A model generated the notes under the pieces. The model had not been told where the DNA came from, ran no database searches, and saw only the letters and a list, made by a program, of their open reading frames with translations. A stretch of DNA of 64,000 bases, from assembly GCA_039028635.1 (NCBI GenBank), contig JBCCHV010000002.1, positions 124,001 through 188,000 of the forward strand, written 5' to 3'. This document shows, piece after piece, positions 46,594 through 54,134 of the stretch (its first letter is position 1; each line of letters begins with the position of its first letter). This stretch comes from Acidobacteriota bacterium. GTDB taxonomy: Bacteria > Acidobacteriota > Thermoanaerobaculia > Multivoradales > JBCCEF01. Position numbers and translations under genes: made by a program.

Positions 46594-46779
46594 GTGGGAT
46601 ATAAAAAGGTTGGTCAAATCGATGTCCTCAAAAAGGAAAACTCTGGATGTGGCTGTCTGGCCGTGATCGGCATCCTCTTTCTCCTCTGGCTCGCGGGCGA
46701 AGACGCAAACGGCAGCCAAACAGACCTCTCCCTCCACCCCGCTCTATGGGAGGTCCAGTACACATCGACTCCGCGGTAG
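46594..46779 (+). CDS. Small membrane protein (61 aa)
   Basis: It starts at GTG 46594 with AAAGGAG nine bases upstream. The protein begins MGYKKVGQIDVLKKENSG, then has a Cys-containing TM helix (CGCLAVIGILFLLWLAG), then an acidic and Ser/Thr-rich tail. It is 46 bp after the sigma-54 activator on the same strand and is probably the last gene of the signalling operon. Function unknown; small single-span proteins beside large kinases often modulate them. Confidence 0.65.
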   Translation: MGYKKVGQIDVLKKENSGCGCLAVIGILFLLWLAGEDANGSQTDLSLHPALWEVQYTSTPR

Positions 46780-46808
46780 CGAATCCGAACGACAACATCC
46801 CAGGCCGA

Positions 46809-46838
46809 CGAGGAGGTGGCAAGCTGGCCACCTCCTCG
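46809..46838. terminator. 12-bp perfect hairpin between convergent transcription units
   Basis: CGAGGAGGTGGC (46809-46820), loop AAGCTG, GCCACCTCCTCG (46827-46838). It follows the 61-aa gene and precedes the convergent radical SAM gene's end. There is no long T-run on either strand, so it may work with Rho or as a bidirectional stabiliser. Nothing else is seen in 46780-47055. Confidence 0.55.
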
Positions 46839-47055
46839 CCTCGGGCTCTCACCTACTTCTCCGAACAGACTCCGGCACCTCCAGAAGCCCAAAAGACCAT
46901 TCGATAAACGGACGGACTTTGCCAACCCTCCTCACCGGCGTCTCGGCGAATCGGTGGAAGTCCTTGGACACCCAAACCCAAGGTTTCCCTTGCCAGAGCG
47001 AGAAGCTTGTACTGTTCGCAGATTCCGACGGCGGGGCTGCGGCGAGAAGAGCGGG

Positions 47056-48156
47056 CTAAGAGCGTAATCCACGCAGGCTCGCCAGCGTCTCGTCCAGGCG
47101 CTGATGCAGGGTTCGAGACAACTCCAGCTCTTGCTCCCACAAGGCCCTGCAGGAGCACGCGAGAGTACGCAGTCGGTCGGCCCGCTGCGAAAGATTGAAG
47201 TCCTGCAGCACCGAACGAAATTGTTGGGAGCACGACGAACAGTTACCGGCGCAGTGCTCCGCCGACGGATAGACCACCAGCCCTCCGACCCTCACTCGGC
47301 CATGCGGGGCAAGGTGCCGCAGAACCTCCACCACACTCCAAAGCCAAGGAGGTCGGTGGAGCTTCTCGACCCATAGAAGGTGAGCCAAGGTTCCGGGCTG
47401 CACCGCCAGTGGTTCGAGGGAGACCGAGCTCGCCCCGAGGTCGAAAGCATAAAGGCCGGTGCTCACCGCACTTTCGATGGCCGGAGACTCATCGAGGAAC
47501 GGAGGCTTCAACACTGCATAGGTCAGGAGCCTCGCCCCTTCGCCGACAACGCAGCGTGCTGCCGTCTCGAAGTGTTCGCGGGTCGAGTGCTTGTTGAGAC
47601 AAAGAGCCCGCACTGAAGGGTCAACGGAATCCAATCCGATTCCGACTTCGAGCTCGACGCCTTCCAGCAACCGTACCGCCTCGGCAATCAGCCCGGGCCG
47701 CAGAAACTCCGGGCGCGTCTCCACCACCAGCCGACGGACCCGGGCTCGGCGAGCCACGGCGGCCAAGACTTTACGCCGCTGAGCGTCGCTGATCTCACGG
47801 CGATCGAAGAAGGAACCGGCGACATACAAGCAGAGGATCCGAACCTCTTTCTGACACATGCGATCGAGCTGTGCCTCCAGTTCCTGCAAGGCCACCGATT
47901 CATCGAGGCCCGGGTCCCACAATCCGTCCTGAACCAGCCCGCAATGAGAACATCCACGCCCCTTGCCCCCGAACCAAAGACAACCACGCGTTCTCAAGGC
48001 AAGGACGGCTCGCTGCGTACGCTCGCCAGCGAGCACTGCTGGTAGAATCTCGAACGAACGCAGACTCGACTGCTGGGGGGCCTTTGAGCGCGAAATCCGC
48101 TGGCGAGCCATCTCGATCAGTTCACGCACACGCTTCTGCCGGGAATCACCAGCCAT
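47056..48156 (-). CDS. Radical SAM protein similar to the TIGR01210/RaSEA group
   Basis: 366 residues. The iron-sulfur site is an expanded TRGCLWFGGKGRGCSHCG (C-x9-C-x2-C), not CxxxCxxC. With LYVAGSFFDRREIS, VVETRPEFL, EVGIGLDSVDPSVR..CLNK and YAVLKPPFLDE it follows the Elp3-related TIGR01210 family, whose archaeal members (RaSEA) act in archaeosine synthesis. A second Cys set near the C-terminus (CAGNCSSC, CSCRALW) may bind another cluster or zinc. It is the last gene of a minus-strand operon that starts with an ABC transporter at 51751. The actual reaction is unknown. Confidence 0.8.
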   Translation of the reverse strand: MAGDSRQKRVRELIEMARQRISRSKAPQQSSLRSFEILPAVLAGERTQRAVLALRTRGCLWFGGKGRGCSHCGLVQDGLWDPGLDESVALQELEAQLDRMCQKEVRILCLYVAGSFFDRREISDAQRRKVLAAVARRARVRRLVVETRPEFLRPGLIAEAVRLLEGVELEVGIGLDSVDPSVRALCLNKHSTREHFETAARCVVGEGARLLTYAVLKPPFLDESPAIESAVSTGLYAFDLGASSVSLEPLAVQPGTLAHLLWVEKLHRPPWLWSVVEVLRHLAPHGRVRVGGLVVYPSAEHCAGNCSSCSQQFRSVLQDFNLSQRADRLRTLACSCRALWEQELELSRTLHQRLDETLASLRGLRS

Positions 48157-48184
48157 TCAGCCACCTCTCAGTTCCAGCATCCGC

Positions 48185-49066
48185 TCAATTCGAGGGAAGC
48201 TTCGCAAGCTCGGCCATGAAGTATGTTTTCTCCTCCAGAAGGCGCTCGAAGATGAGCTCGAACTTTTGCCTTCGGCCAGCGTCTAAAAGGGCGATCTCAG
48301 ATCGAGCCCGCTCCATCTCGGCCTCGACGAAATCGTTGAGGATCTTTGCTCCTCCGAGCATGTCTCCACCCAGTTTCTGGAGGCAGATCACCGTGTTGAA
48401 GTTCGCGATCTCCAGATCCTCGAAGTAATCTCGAATATCATCGAAGGTCTCGCGAATCTTGTCGATGCGCCGAAAGATCGCCATTTCACTCTCCCGGCAT
48501 TCAAGATCGGCGACCCGCAGATAGATACGCCTGAGGAGGCCGAGGTCCGCTGACTTCAGATCCAGAATCGCGAAGATCTCCTCCCGGGAATATTGGATCT
48601 TGTCGTGCAGCTCATCGCGTTCCTTTCGGAGGTACTGGATGACATCCCGAAGACATTGGCGAATCCGGACATCCGAGAGGTCGTGTTCCTCGAGGAATTC
48701 TTCAATTCCCGCCCCGACCTCGGCCAGGCGCATCGCTGATCGGCGGTTGGCCCCGGCCCCTTCCTGCTCCGTATTGATGTCGAGCTCGTAGATGATCGTC
48801 TGGACATAGGTCAACCACACCAGCGACTGGATGTACTCGTCGACCGGCTGCTCGTGAAACTCCAAGGCGAACTCCCGCAGGTCGAAAGCCCAGGTGTGGA
48901 AGATCTTGCGCAGCAGGAAGAAGTACTCCCCCAGATAGGCTTCGTGGTACCTACGAAAAGCCTCCGCCTGAACGGGATCCTGCGCTGTCACCAACGCTGG
49001 GAAGGATTCCTCTTTGCGATCGATGAGGGCCGCCTCGCCCTTACCGAAGACTAGTCGGCTCGTCAT
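48185..49066 (-). CDS. Hypothetical helical protein between ABC transporter and radical SAM gene
   Basis: 293 residues from ATG 49066, overlapping the ATPase stop (ATGA). No recognised domain. It is almost wholly alpha-helical with long charged helices (LRDVIQYLRKERDELHDKIQ; RLLEEKTYFMAELAKLPS). The N-terminal part has aromatic-rich segments (RYHEAYLGEYFFLLRKIFHTWAF). Only 28 bp separate it from the radical SAM gene. A scaffold or substrate-carrier role with the transporter or radical SAM enzyme is possible but not shown. Confidence 0.78.
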   Translation of the reverse strand: MTSRLVFGKGEAALIDRKEESFPALVTAQDPVQAEAFRRYHEAYLGEYFFLLRKIFHTWAFDLREFALEFHEQPVDEYIQSLVWLTYVQTIIYELDINTEQEGAGANRRSAMRLAEVGAGIEEFLEEHDLSDVRIRQCLRDVIQYLRKERDELHDKIQYSREEIFAILDLKSADLGLLRRIYLRVADLECRESEMAIFRRIDKIRETFDDIRDYFEDLEIANFNTVICLQKLGGDMLGGAKILNDFVEAEMERARSEIALLDAGRRQKFELIFERLLEEKTYFMAELAKLPSN

Positions 49067-49884
49067 GAGTCCTGTCCTTTCCACTCTTCCAGCGCTTGAT
49101 TTCGAAAAAGTCCGTGGATCTTTCCCTCGAGCTGACGGAATGGCACCGAAGTCTTGATGGCCGAGGGACGAGGGCGACCAAAAGGAACATCGACCACGTC
49201 ACAGCAGCGACTCGGGCGAGCCGTCGAGATATAGATTCGATCGCCCAGAAAGATCGCCTCTTCGATGTCATGGGTCACAAAAAGAACCGTGGTCCTGGTT
49301 TCCCGCCAGACCTCAAGCAGAAGCTCTTGCATCTGCCAACGGGTCTCCACGTCGAGGGCACCGAAGGGCTCATCCATCAGAAGAATGTCCGGTGAATTCG
49401 CCATCGTCCGGGCGATCGCAACCCGCTGTTTCATTCCACCGGAAAGTTCTTTCGGGTAGGCATGGCGGAATTCCGCAAGCCCCGTCACCTCGAGAAAATG
49501 AGCCACGACCCTCTGCTGCTCTTCGACCTTCACGCCACGCAGCTCGAGGCCGAAACCGACATTCTCCTCGACTGTCAGCCAGGGGAACGAGGTATATGCT
49601 TGAAAGACTAGGCCACGGTCTCTTCCGGGACCATCCACCGCCCGGCCATCGACCAACACTTGGCCAGCCGAGGGGAGCTCCAGCCCAGAGACCATCCGCA
49701 GAATGGTGCTCTTGCCGCATCCCGAAGGGCCGAGCAGCACAAAGAACTCAGCCTCCGCAACTTGAAAGCTAGCCTCGGCGACCGCGACAACCGGCTCGGC
49801 GTTGACCTCGCGATAGGTTTTGACCAGGCTCTCGACCTGCACTTTCGGCGTCACTGCGGGCAGCACCGGTCCTACTCCTCCCAT
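49063..49884 (-). CDS. NrtD/SsuB/TauB-type ABC ATPase
   Basis: 273 residues from ATG 49884, overlapping the permease end by 13 bp. The long open frame upstream is a shadow of the permease. Walker A is LGPSGCGKST, the signature is LSGGMKQRVAIARTM, Walker B is ILLMDEPFGALD and the H-loop is FVTHDIEEAIFLGDRI. This subclass serves nitrate, sulfonate, taurine, bicarbonate and thiamine-precursor uptake. It partners the permease and lipoprotein encoded upstream. Confidence 0.94.
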   Translation of the reverse strand: MGGVGPVLPAVTPKVQVESLVKTYREVNAEPVVAVAEASFQVAEAEFFVLLGPSGCGKSTILRMVSGLELPSAGQVLVDGRAVDGPGRDRGLVFQAYTSFPWLTVEENVGFGLELRGVKVEEQQRVVAHFLEVTGLAEFRHAYPKELSGGMKQRVAIARTMANSPDILLMDEPFGALDVETRWQMQELLLEVWRETRTTVLFVTHDIEEAIFLGDRIYISTARPSRCCDVVDVPFGRPRPSAIKTSVPFRQLEGKIHGLFRNQALEEWKGQDS

Positions 49885-50759
49885 GAGGTCAACCACGCGG
49901 AGACAACCTTGAAGAGGAGATCGGTCAGCACTCCGATTGCACCGATGACCACGATCCCGGCGATGACTCGATCGGTCCTCAAGAAGCGCTGTGCTTCGCT
50001 GATGCGAAAACCAATCCCAGTTTGAGCGGCCACCAACTCTGCGACGATCAGATAAGTCCACGCCGCTCCCACCATGGCCCGAAGCGACTTGAGGACCCCG
50101 GGAAGCGCGGCCGGAGCAATCACGCGACGAAGAATCTGCCACCTGGAGGCCCCTAACGTGTAAGCGGTTTCGATCAGATCTTTCTTTACTTGATCCGCCT
50201 CCCCGGCAATCAAGATCAGCATGTAGAAAAACACTCCGAGAAAAATCACCGAAATCTTCTGCCCATGACCGATCCCCAGCCAAAGTATGATCAACGGGAT
50301 GAAAGCCGCTGCAGGCATGTAGCGCACGAATGCACAGAACGGACTCACGATGGCCTCGAGCGGCCGAAAAGTCCCCATCAGGATCCCCAGAGGGGTCGCG
50401 AGCAGAGCTGCCAGTCCGAAGCCGGCCAGAACCCGGAAGACACTCATCAGGATGTCGTAGGCGAAGTCCTCGGCCGTAAAGAGCTGAACGAGATCGGCGA
50501 CCACCGCCGTTGGCGTCGGCAAGAAGAGCGGTTTGACGATTCCCCCGTAGGTTAGGAAACACCACAGCATGAGGGCCCCGAGAAACGCGCCGGCGCCCAG
50601 GAGAATCGACCAGAGTTTCGGCAAAGACCTCTTGAATTCGAAGGCCTCGTGCAATCTCCGTCGCAGTCCAGTCGGCTGCTCAGGGGATTCGGGCTTCGGT
50701 CCTCTTGGGGCAGGAGATGTCCCGACACCGGCGAAGGACATTCCAGGCAACGGCCTCAT
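49872..50759 (-). CDS. SsuC/NrtB-type ABC permease
   Basis: 295 residues from ATG 50759 (MRPLPGMSFAG), overlapping the binding-protein stop (ATGA); the longer frame is not needed. An N-terminal soluble segment rich in Pro and Arg precedes six TM helices. The EAA loop is VKKDLIETAYTLGASRWQILRRVIAPAALPG, the classical ATPase contact of BPD_transp_1 permeases. It belongs to the operon 51751-47056. Substrate not predictable from the sequence. Confidence 0.93.
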   Translation of the reverse strand: MRPLPGMSFAGVGTSPAPRGPKPESPEQPTGLRRRLHEAFEFKRSLPKLWSILLGAGAFLGALMLWCFLTYGGIVKPLFLPTPTAVVADLVQLFTAEDFAYDILMSVFRVLAGFGLAALLATPLGILMGTFRPLEAIVSPFCAFVRYMPAAAFIPLIILWLGIGHGQKISVIFLGVFFYMLILIAGEADQVKKDLIETAYTLGASRWQILRRVIAPAALPGVLKSLRAMVGAAWTYLIVAELVAAQTGIGFRISEAQRFLRTDRVIAGIVVIGAIGVLTDLLFKVVSAWLTSWEE

Positions 50760-51751
50760 TGCTTCTCTTCCGAAGCCAGCTGGACCAAGGGGGACACCTC
50801 GGCAAACCCGGCCGACGGCCGTGCATCTCTCACCAGACCAGCAACCTCCCAAGCTCTTCCAGCGGCCTCGAAGGTAAGGTCGAACGCGCTTCCCCCACCC
50901 TCACCGACTCCGAAGTAGGCGAGGTTCTCCTCGAGATCGGCGTACTTGATCCCGGCGACCATGGCCGCAAAGTCATCCTCGGCCAATCCGAGCGCCGCCG
51001 CCATCGAGCGATTGGAGGCGCTCTCCTCCTGCTGCCACAGCTCCACGGCACGGAACCAGCCAGACAATAGTTTGACCAGGTCCGCCGGGCGCTCGAAAAG
51101 AACGTCTCGACGCACCACCAATATGTCCGAGATCAAACCGGGATACTCACGGGTCGTCGCCAGGACATGGCCGCCCTCCCGATCAGAGGCCTGGCTCAAC
51201 CAGGGCTCCCAGGTCACAGCAGCATCTACCTTTCCCGCCACAAAAGCTCCCCCGGCCTCACCCGCCTCCATAAAGCGAGGCTTGACCTCGGAGATTGCCA
51301 GACCGTTCCTCTCAGCGACGTTGAGCAGAAAGAAATGAGACGGCATACCCTGCGGAAAGGCAATCGTCTTTCCGGCGAGCTCGGCAACACTGCGAATCTC
51401 TGAGCCGGCAACGATTCCATCCGCCCCCAAGGAGTCGTCGGTCTTCAGGACAGCAACGGCAGGCACTCCGGCAGCGGCGGCATTGGCAAAATCATCGACC
51501 GTTGCCAGCATGGCATCCAGGGCACCGCTCGCCAAGGCAGACCGCCTGCCCGCTGCATCATCGAGAACCTCGAGCTCGACCTCGAGACCATCGAAGAAAT
51601 CTCGCTCCTCGGCCAGATAGAAGGGACCACTCCCAACCCAAGTCACCAAGCCGACTTTCAGCGGCCGCCCGGTGTCTCCACAAGCATTGAACAAGACCAA
51701 CAGAGCCACCCACGAAAGCAGGGAAACCCAGGTCCTTTCATGAATTCTCAT
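50756..51751 (-). CDS. NMT1/SsuA-type substrate-binding lipoprotein
   Basis: 331 residues from ATG 51751 with AAAGGAG upstream. The lipobox is LLVLFNACG. The fold is that of SsuA/NMT1/ThiY proteins: KVGLVTWVGSGPFYLAEERDFFDG, ALDAMLATVDDFANAAAAG, GKTIAFPQGMPSHFFLL, GKVDAAVTWEPWL. The ligand may be an organic sulfonate, nitrate-like anion or thiamine precursor; the motifs do not decide. It heads a five-gene operon ending in a radical SAM enzyme and diverges from the CHAT-SAVED gene. Confidence 0.92.
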   Translation of the reverse strand: MRIHERTWVSLLSWVALLVLFNACGDTGRPLKVGLVTWVGSGPFYLAEERDFFDGLEVELEVLDDAAGRRSALASGALDAMLATVDDFANAAAAGVPAVAVLKTDDSLGADGIVAGSEIRSVAELAGKTIAFPQGMPSHFFLLNVAERNGLAISEVKPRFMEAGEAGGAFVAGKVDAAVTWEPWLSQASDREGGHVLATTREYPGLISDILVVRRDVLFERPADLVKLLSGWFRAVELWQQEESASNRSMAAALGLAEDDFAAMVAGIKYADLEENLAYFGVGEGGGSAFDLTFEAAGRAWEVAGLVRDARPSAGFAEVSPLVQLASEEKQ

Positions 51752-51818
51752 CTCGAGATTCTCCTTTTATATTCGCGTTATCCGATCTTCCTGCAACGGC
51801 CATGAGTAGCAGAATTCA

Positions 51819-51834
51819 TGCCGATTGCGCGCCA
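51819..51834 (-). promoter_or_regulatory. Possible sigma-54 (-24/-12) promoter of the ABC-transporter operon
   Basis: On the minus strand TGGCGCG-CAAT-CGGCA has GG and GC separated by 10 bp, as in TGGCACG-N4-TTGCA; three of the conserved bases differ. It is 68 bp upstream of ATG 51751. Such a match can arise by chance in GC-rich DNA, so the call rests on its symmetrical arrangement with the site at 52022. A sigma-70-like TTGCAG box near the start is an alternative. Confidence 0.35.
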
Positions 51835-51920
51835 GCGCTTCAATATGGGGAAAGACCTATTAATTTCAATGACTCCAAGAGGTCGACTCTCAAGAATCAA
51901 GAGCGTGAATCAGCCCGGCT

Positions 51921-51969
51921 TCTGTAACGACCCGCTCAACATCTGTAACAAAACAAGGCGAGCAGTAAC
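51921..51969. repeat. Three phased direct repeats (CTGTAAC-like) between divergent promoters
   Basis: TCTGTAAC at 51921-51928 and 51942-51949, and CAGTAAC at 51963-51969: start spacing 21, then 20 bp, two helical turns. They lie about 75-100 bp upstream of one -24 element and 90-135 bp upstream of the other, where enhancer sites of sigma-54 activators usually are. Nothing else is seen in the 333-bp region 51752-52084. Confidence 0.5.
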
Positions 51970-52021
51970 GGCTCTACAACCACCAAGGTGAGAACAGACG
52001 CCCAAGCCGACCCCACGCCCC

Positions 52022-52037
52022 TGGCCCTAATCCTGCA
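52022..52037 (+). promoter_or_regulatory. Possible sigma-54 (-24/-12) promoter of the CHAT-SAVED gene
   Basis: TGGCCCT-AATC-CTGCA keeps GG (52023-52024) and GC (52035-52036) 10 bp apart. Transcription would start near 52048, leaving a leader of about 37 bases before ATG 52085 with its CGGAGG ribosome site. Three positions differ from the consensus. Confidence is limited by chance matches in GC-rich DNA. Confidence 0.35.
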
Positions 52038-52084
52038 TTGACTCCACTCCGAGCAATCCTCAATCCCACCCATCGGAGGCGGCC

Positions 52085-54100
52085 ATGAAATACTTTGATT
52101 TCATCCTCGAGCTCGACCAGATGAAAGGAGATGACCTCGTAATCCGTGCCCATACCGACTCCTACGGCTTGACCACCGCAACGGAGATCATGGATACGGG
52201 ATTCGACCCGGAAGAGCTTCGGGAGCAGATGCAGGATTATGACTTTCGCACCCGCGCCCTATTCAAGAGCGACCACCCAGGGGCGGAGCGTGAGCAGGCC
52301 CTAAGTGGGCTTCAAGGAGATCTCGGCAGCCGCCTCTTTCAGGCTTTCTCAAAAGGAGATATCGGCACTGCTTTTCAGCGCTGCCTAAGTCGATTGGACA
52401 GTGATCGCAATGTCGGACTGAGGGTGCGGATCGCGTGGTCACCCAACAAAAGCAGTCTCAACGCAATCGCGGCAGCCCCCTGGGAGCTGATCCGCCGACC
52501 GCAAAGCGGCGACTTTCTTTCGCGCCGCAGCCGATTCCCGGTCTCACGCTTTCTTCAGGGCATGACGCCAATCACGCAATTGAAGGTGAATGGCCCCTTG
52601 AAGATCTTGATCGTCACCTCACAGCCGACTGACATTTCGCCAGTCGACGCCAAGCAGGAGGAGCTCGACATTCACCGGGCGTTCCGCAAGCGCCACGATG
52701 TCGAAGTGACCTCGGAATCACCGATTCTCGAACGGGTCCGGGACCGAATAGCTGACGACGGCATCAATGTCCTGCACTTCATCGGCCACGGCAACTTCGA
52801 TCCATCGACGTCCGAAGGCACAGTCGTCTTCACCAATAAGAAAGGCCTCGCGACCCGCTGGGCGGGAGACATGTTCGCGGAATACGTGACGGATCTTCCG
52901 AGCCTGCGCATGGTGGTGCTGTCGAGCTGCTACGGAGCCGCCCTGCCTCGACTCAACGGCCAAGACCCCTTCCTGACCATCGCCCCCAGCCTTCTTCAGA
53001 GAGCTGAGATACCTGCGGTAGTTGCCATGCAGTTTCCGCTGTCGAATCTCGCGGCGACAACCTTCGCCCGGCGCTTCTATCAGCGCATCGCCGTCGGTAC
53101 GCCGGTTGACGTCGCGGCCTGCGAGGGCCGCCTTGCCATCCACGCCCTTCGCTCCACACCCTCGCGCCTCGAATGGCCACTGCCGGTGGTGTTCATGCGA
53201 GTGGAGGACGGGCACATTCTCCAGCCTTCCGGGGCTACAGACTCGGAAGCCCGAACCAACGCCACCGTGACCAATGAGGATTCAGCTTTAGATTCCCGCC
53301 AAGAGGTCGGCCGTGGACTTCGCAGCAGCCCGCCCCGCAGCGCCGCGATCAAGGTAGGAATTCGCCTCTCTTCGAACGCCGTGGAATTCCCTCCACAGAG
53401 CCGTTTTGATCACATCTTCGAATTCGACGAGCCTTCCCCGAAGAGGGGCGATGCAGCGCCCCCCCTCGGGAACCTGACCGCCATCGCTCAACAGGCGGAA
53501 GTCTGCCTTGCCCCCCTGGCGATCAACCAACGGCCGATCGCCTTAGAGATACAGGCCCCCTGGAGCGTCGCCTTCTCCGCCGGCTGGGCTCTGCGAGCCA
53601 AGAGTGCCGTGGACCTGCGTGTCCACTCCCAACGACCCGACGGCACCAAGGTCTGGTTCGCCCTCGATACTCCGCCACCGGAGGGCTCCCTCTGGGAGCT
53701 CGACAGCAGGACTCTCGAGCGAGGAGTGCCGGACGTCGCCCTGGTAGCCAGTGTCAGCGAGAATGTCAGCGAAAACGTGGAGTACTTTCTCGAAACGACC
53801 GGAGCACCATCCGTAGGGCGCCTGATCTATGCCAACTGCCATCCCGTTCCGGGGCCAGAGGCCCTGCGCAGTGGCGCCCACGCCCGGCGCCTCGCCCAAC
53901 AGCTCGCCCAAGTTATTCGGCAAAGAACCCCGGCCGAAACCCACGGATGGCTCCATCTCTTCGTCGCTGCGCCGGCGGCCTTCTCCCTATTCCTCGGACA
54001 GCTCGCCCCTTCCTTCGGACCGCTACGGCTCTACCGTCAACGGAGAATCCCAGGAAGAGCCGAATTCGACTTCGAAGCCCATGTCGATCTTCGACCGTAG
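52085..54100 (+). CDS. CHAT protease-SAVED domain fusion protein
   Basis: 671 residues from ATG 52085. Residues 1-390 are a CHAT (caspase-like) protease with its usual N-terminal part (LGSRLFQAFSKGD, APWELIRRP). The catalytic dyad is His235 in LHFIGHGNF and Cys282 in VVLSSCYGAAL. A linker is followed, from about residue 420, by a SAVED domain: VALVASVSENVSENVEYFL-type core, then HGWLHLFVAAPAAFSLFLGQL and PLRLYRQ near the end. SAVED domains bind cyclic oligonucleotides in CBASS and type III CRISPR defence, and SAVED-CHAT proteases are known to be activated by them. Here CHAT is N-terminal and no CD-NTase or Cas10 is near, so the ligand source is unknown. Confidence 0.9.
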   Translation: MKYFDFILELDQMKGDDLVIRAHTDSYGLTTATEIMDTGFDPEELREQMQDYDFRTRALFKSDHPGAEREQALSGLQGDLGSRLFQAFSKGDIGTAFQRCLSRLDSDRNVGLRVRIAWSPNKSSLNAIAAAPWELIRRPQSGDFLSRRSRFPVSRFLQGMTPITQLKVNGPLKILIVTSQPTDISPVDAKQEELDIHRAFRKRHDVEVTSESPILERVRDRIADDGINVLHFIGHGNFDPSTSEGTVVFTNKKGLATRWAGDMFAEYVTDLPSLRMVVLSSCYGAALPRLNGQDPFLTIAPSLLQRAEIPAVVAMQFPLSNLAATTFARRFYQRIAVGTPVDVAACEGRLAIHALRSTPSRLEWPLPVVFMRVEDGHILQPSGATDSEARTNATVTNEDSALDSRQEVGRGLRSSPPRSAAIKVGIRLSSNAVEFPPQSRFDHIFEFDEPSPKRGDAAPPLGNLTAIAQQAEVCLAPLAINQRPIALEIQAPWSVAFSAGWALRAKSAVDLRVHSQRPDGTKVWFALDTPPPEGSLWELDSRTLERGVPDVALVASVSENVSENVEYFLETTGAPSVGRLIYANCHPVPGPEALRSGAHARRLAQQLAQVIRQRTPAETHGWLHLFVAAPAAFSLFLGQLAPSFGPLRLYRQRRIPGRAEFDFEAHVDLRP

Positions 54101-54134
54101 GACAGCCTTAGGCCCGAACTTCAAGTCGGACAGG

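Noticed and set aside
52085-54100. Complete CBASS operon
   Set aside because: Only the SAVED effector is present. No CD-NTase, E1/E2/JAB or HORMA/TRIP13 gene is found in the window.
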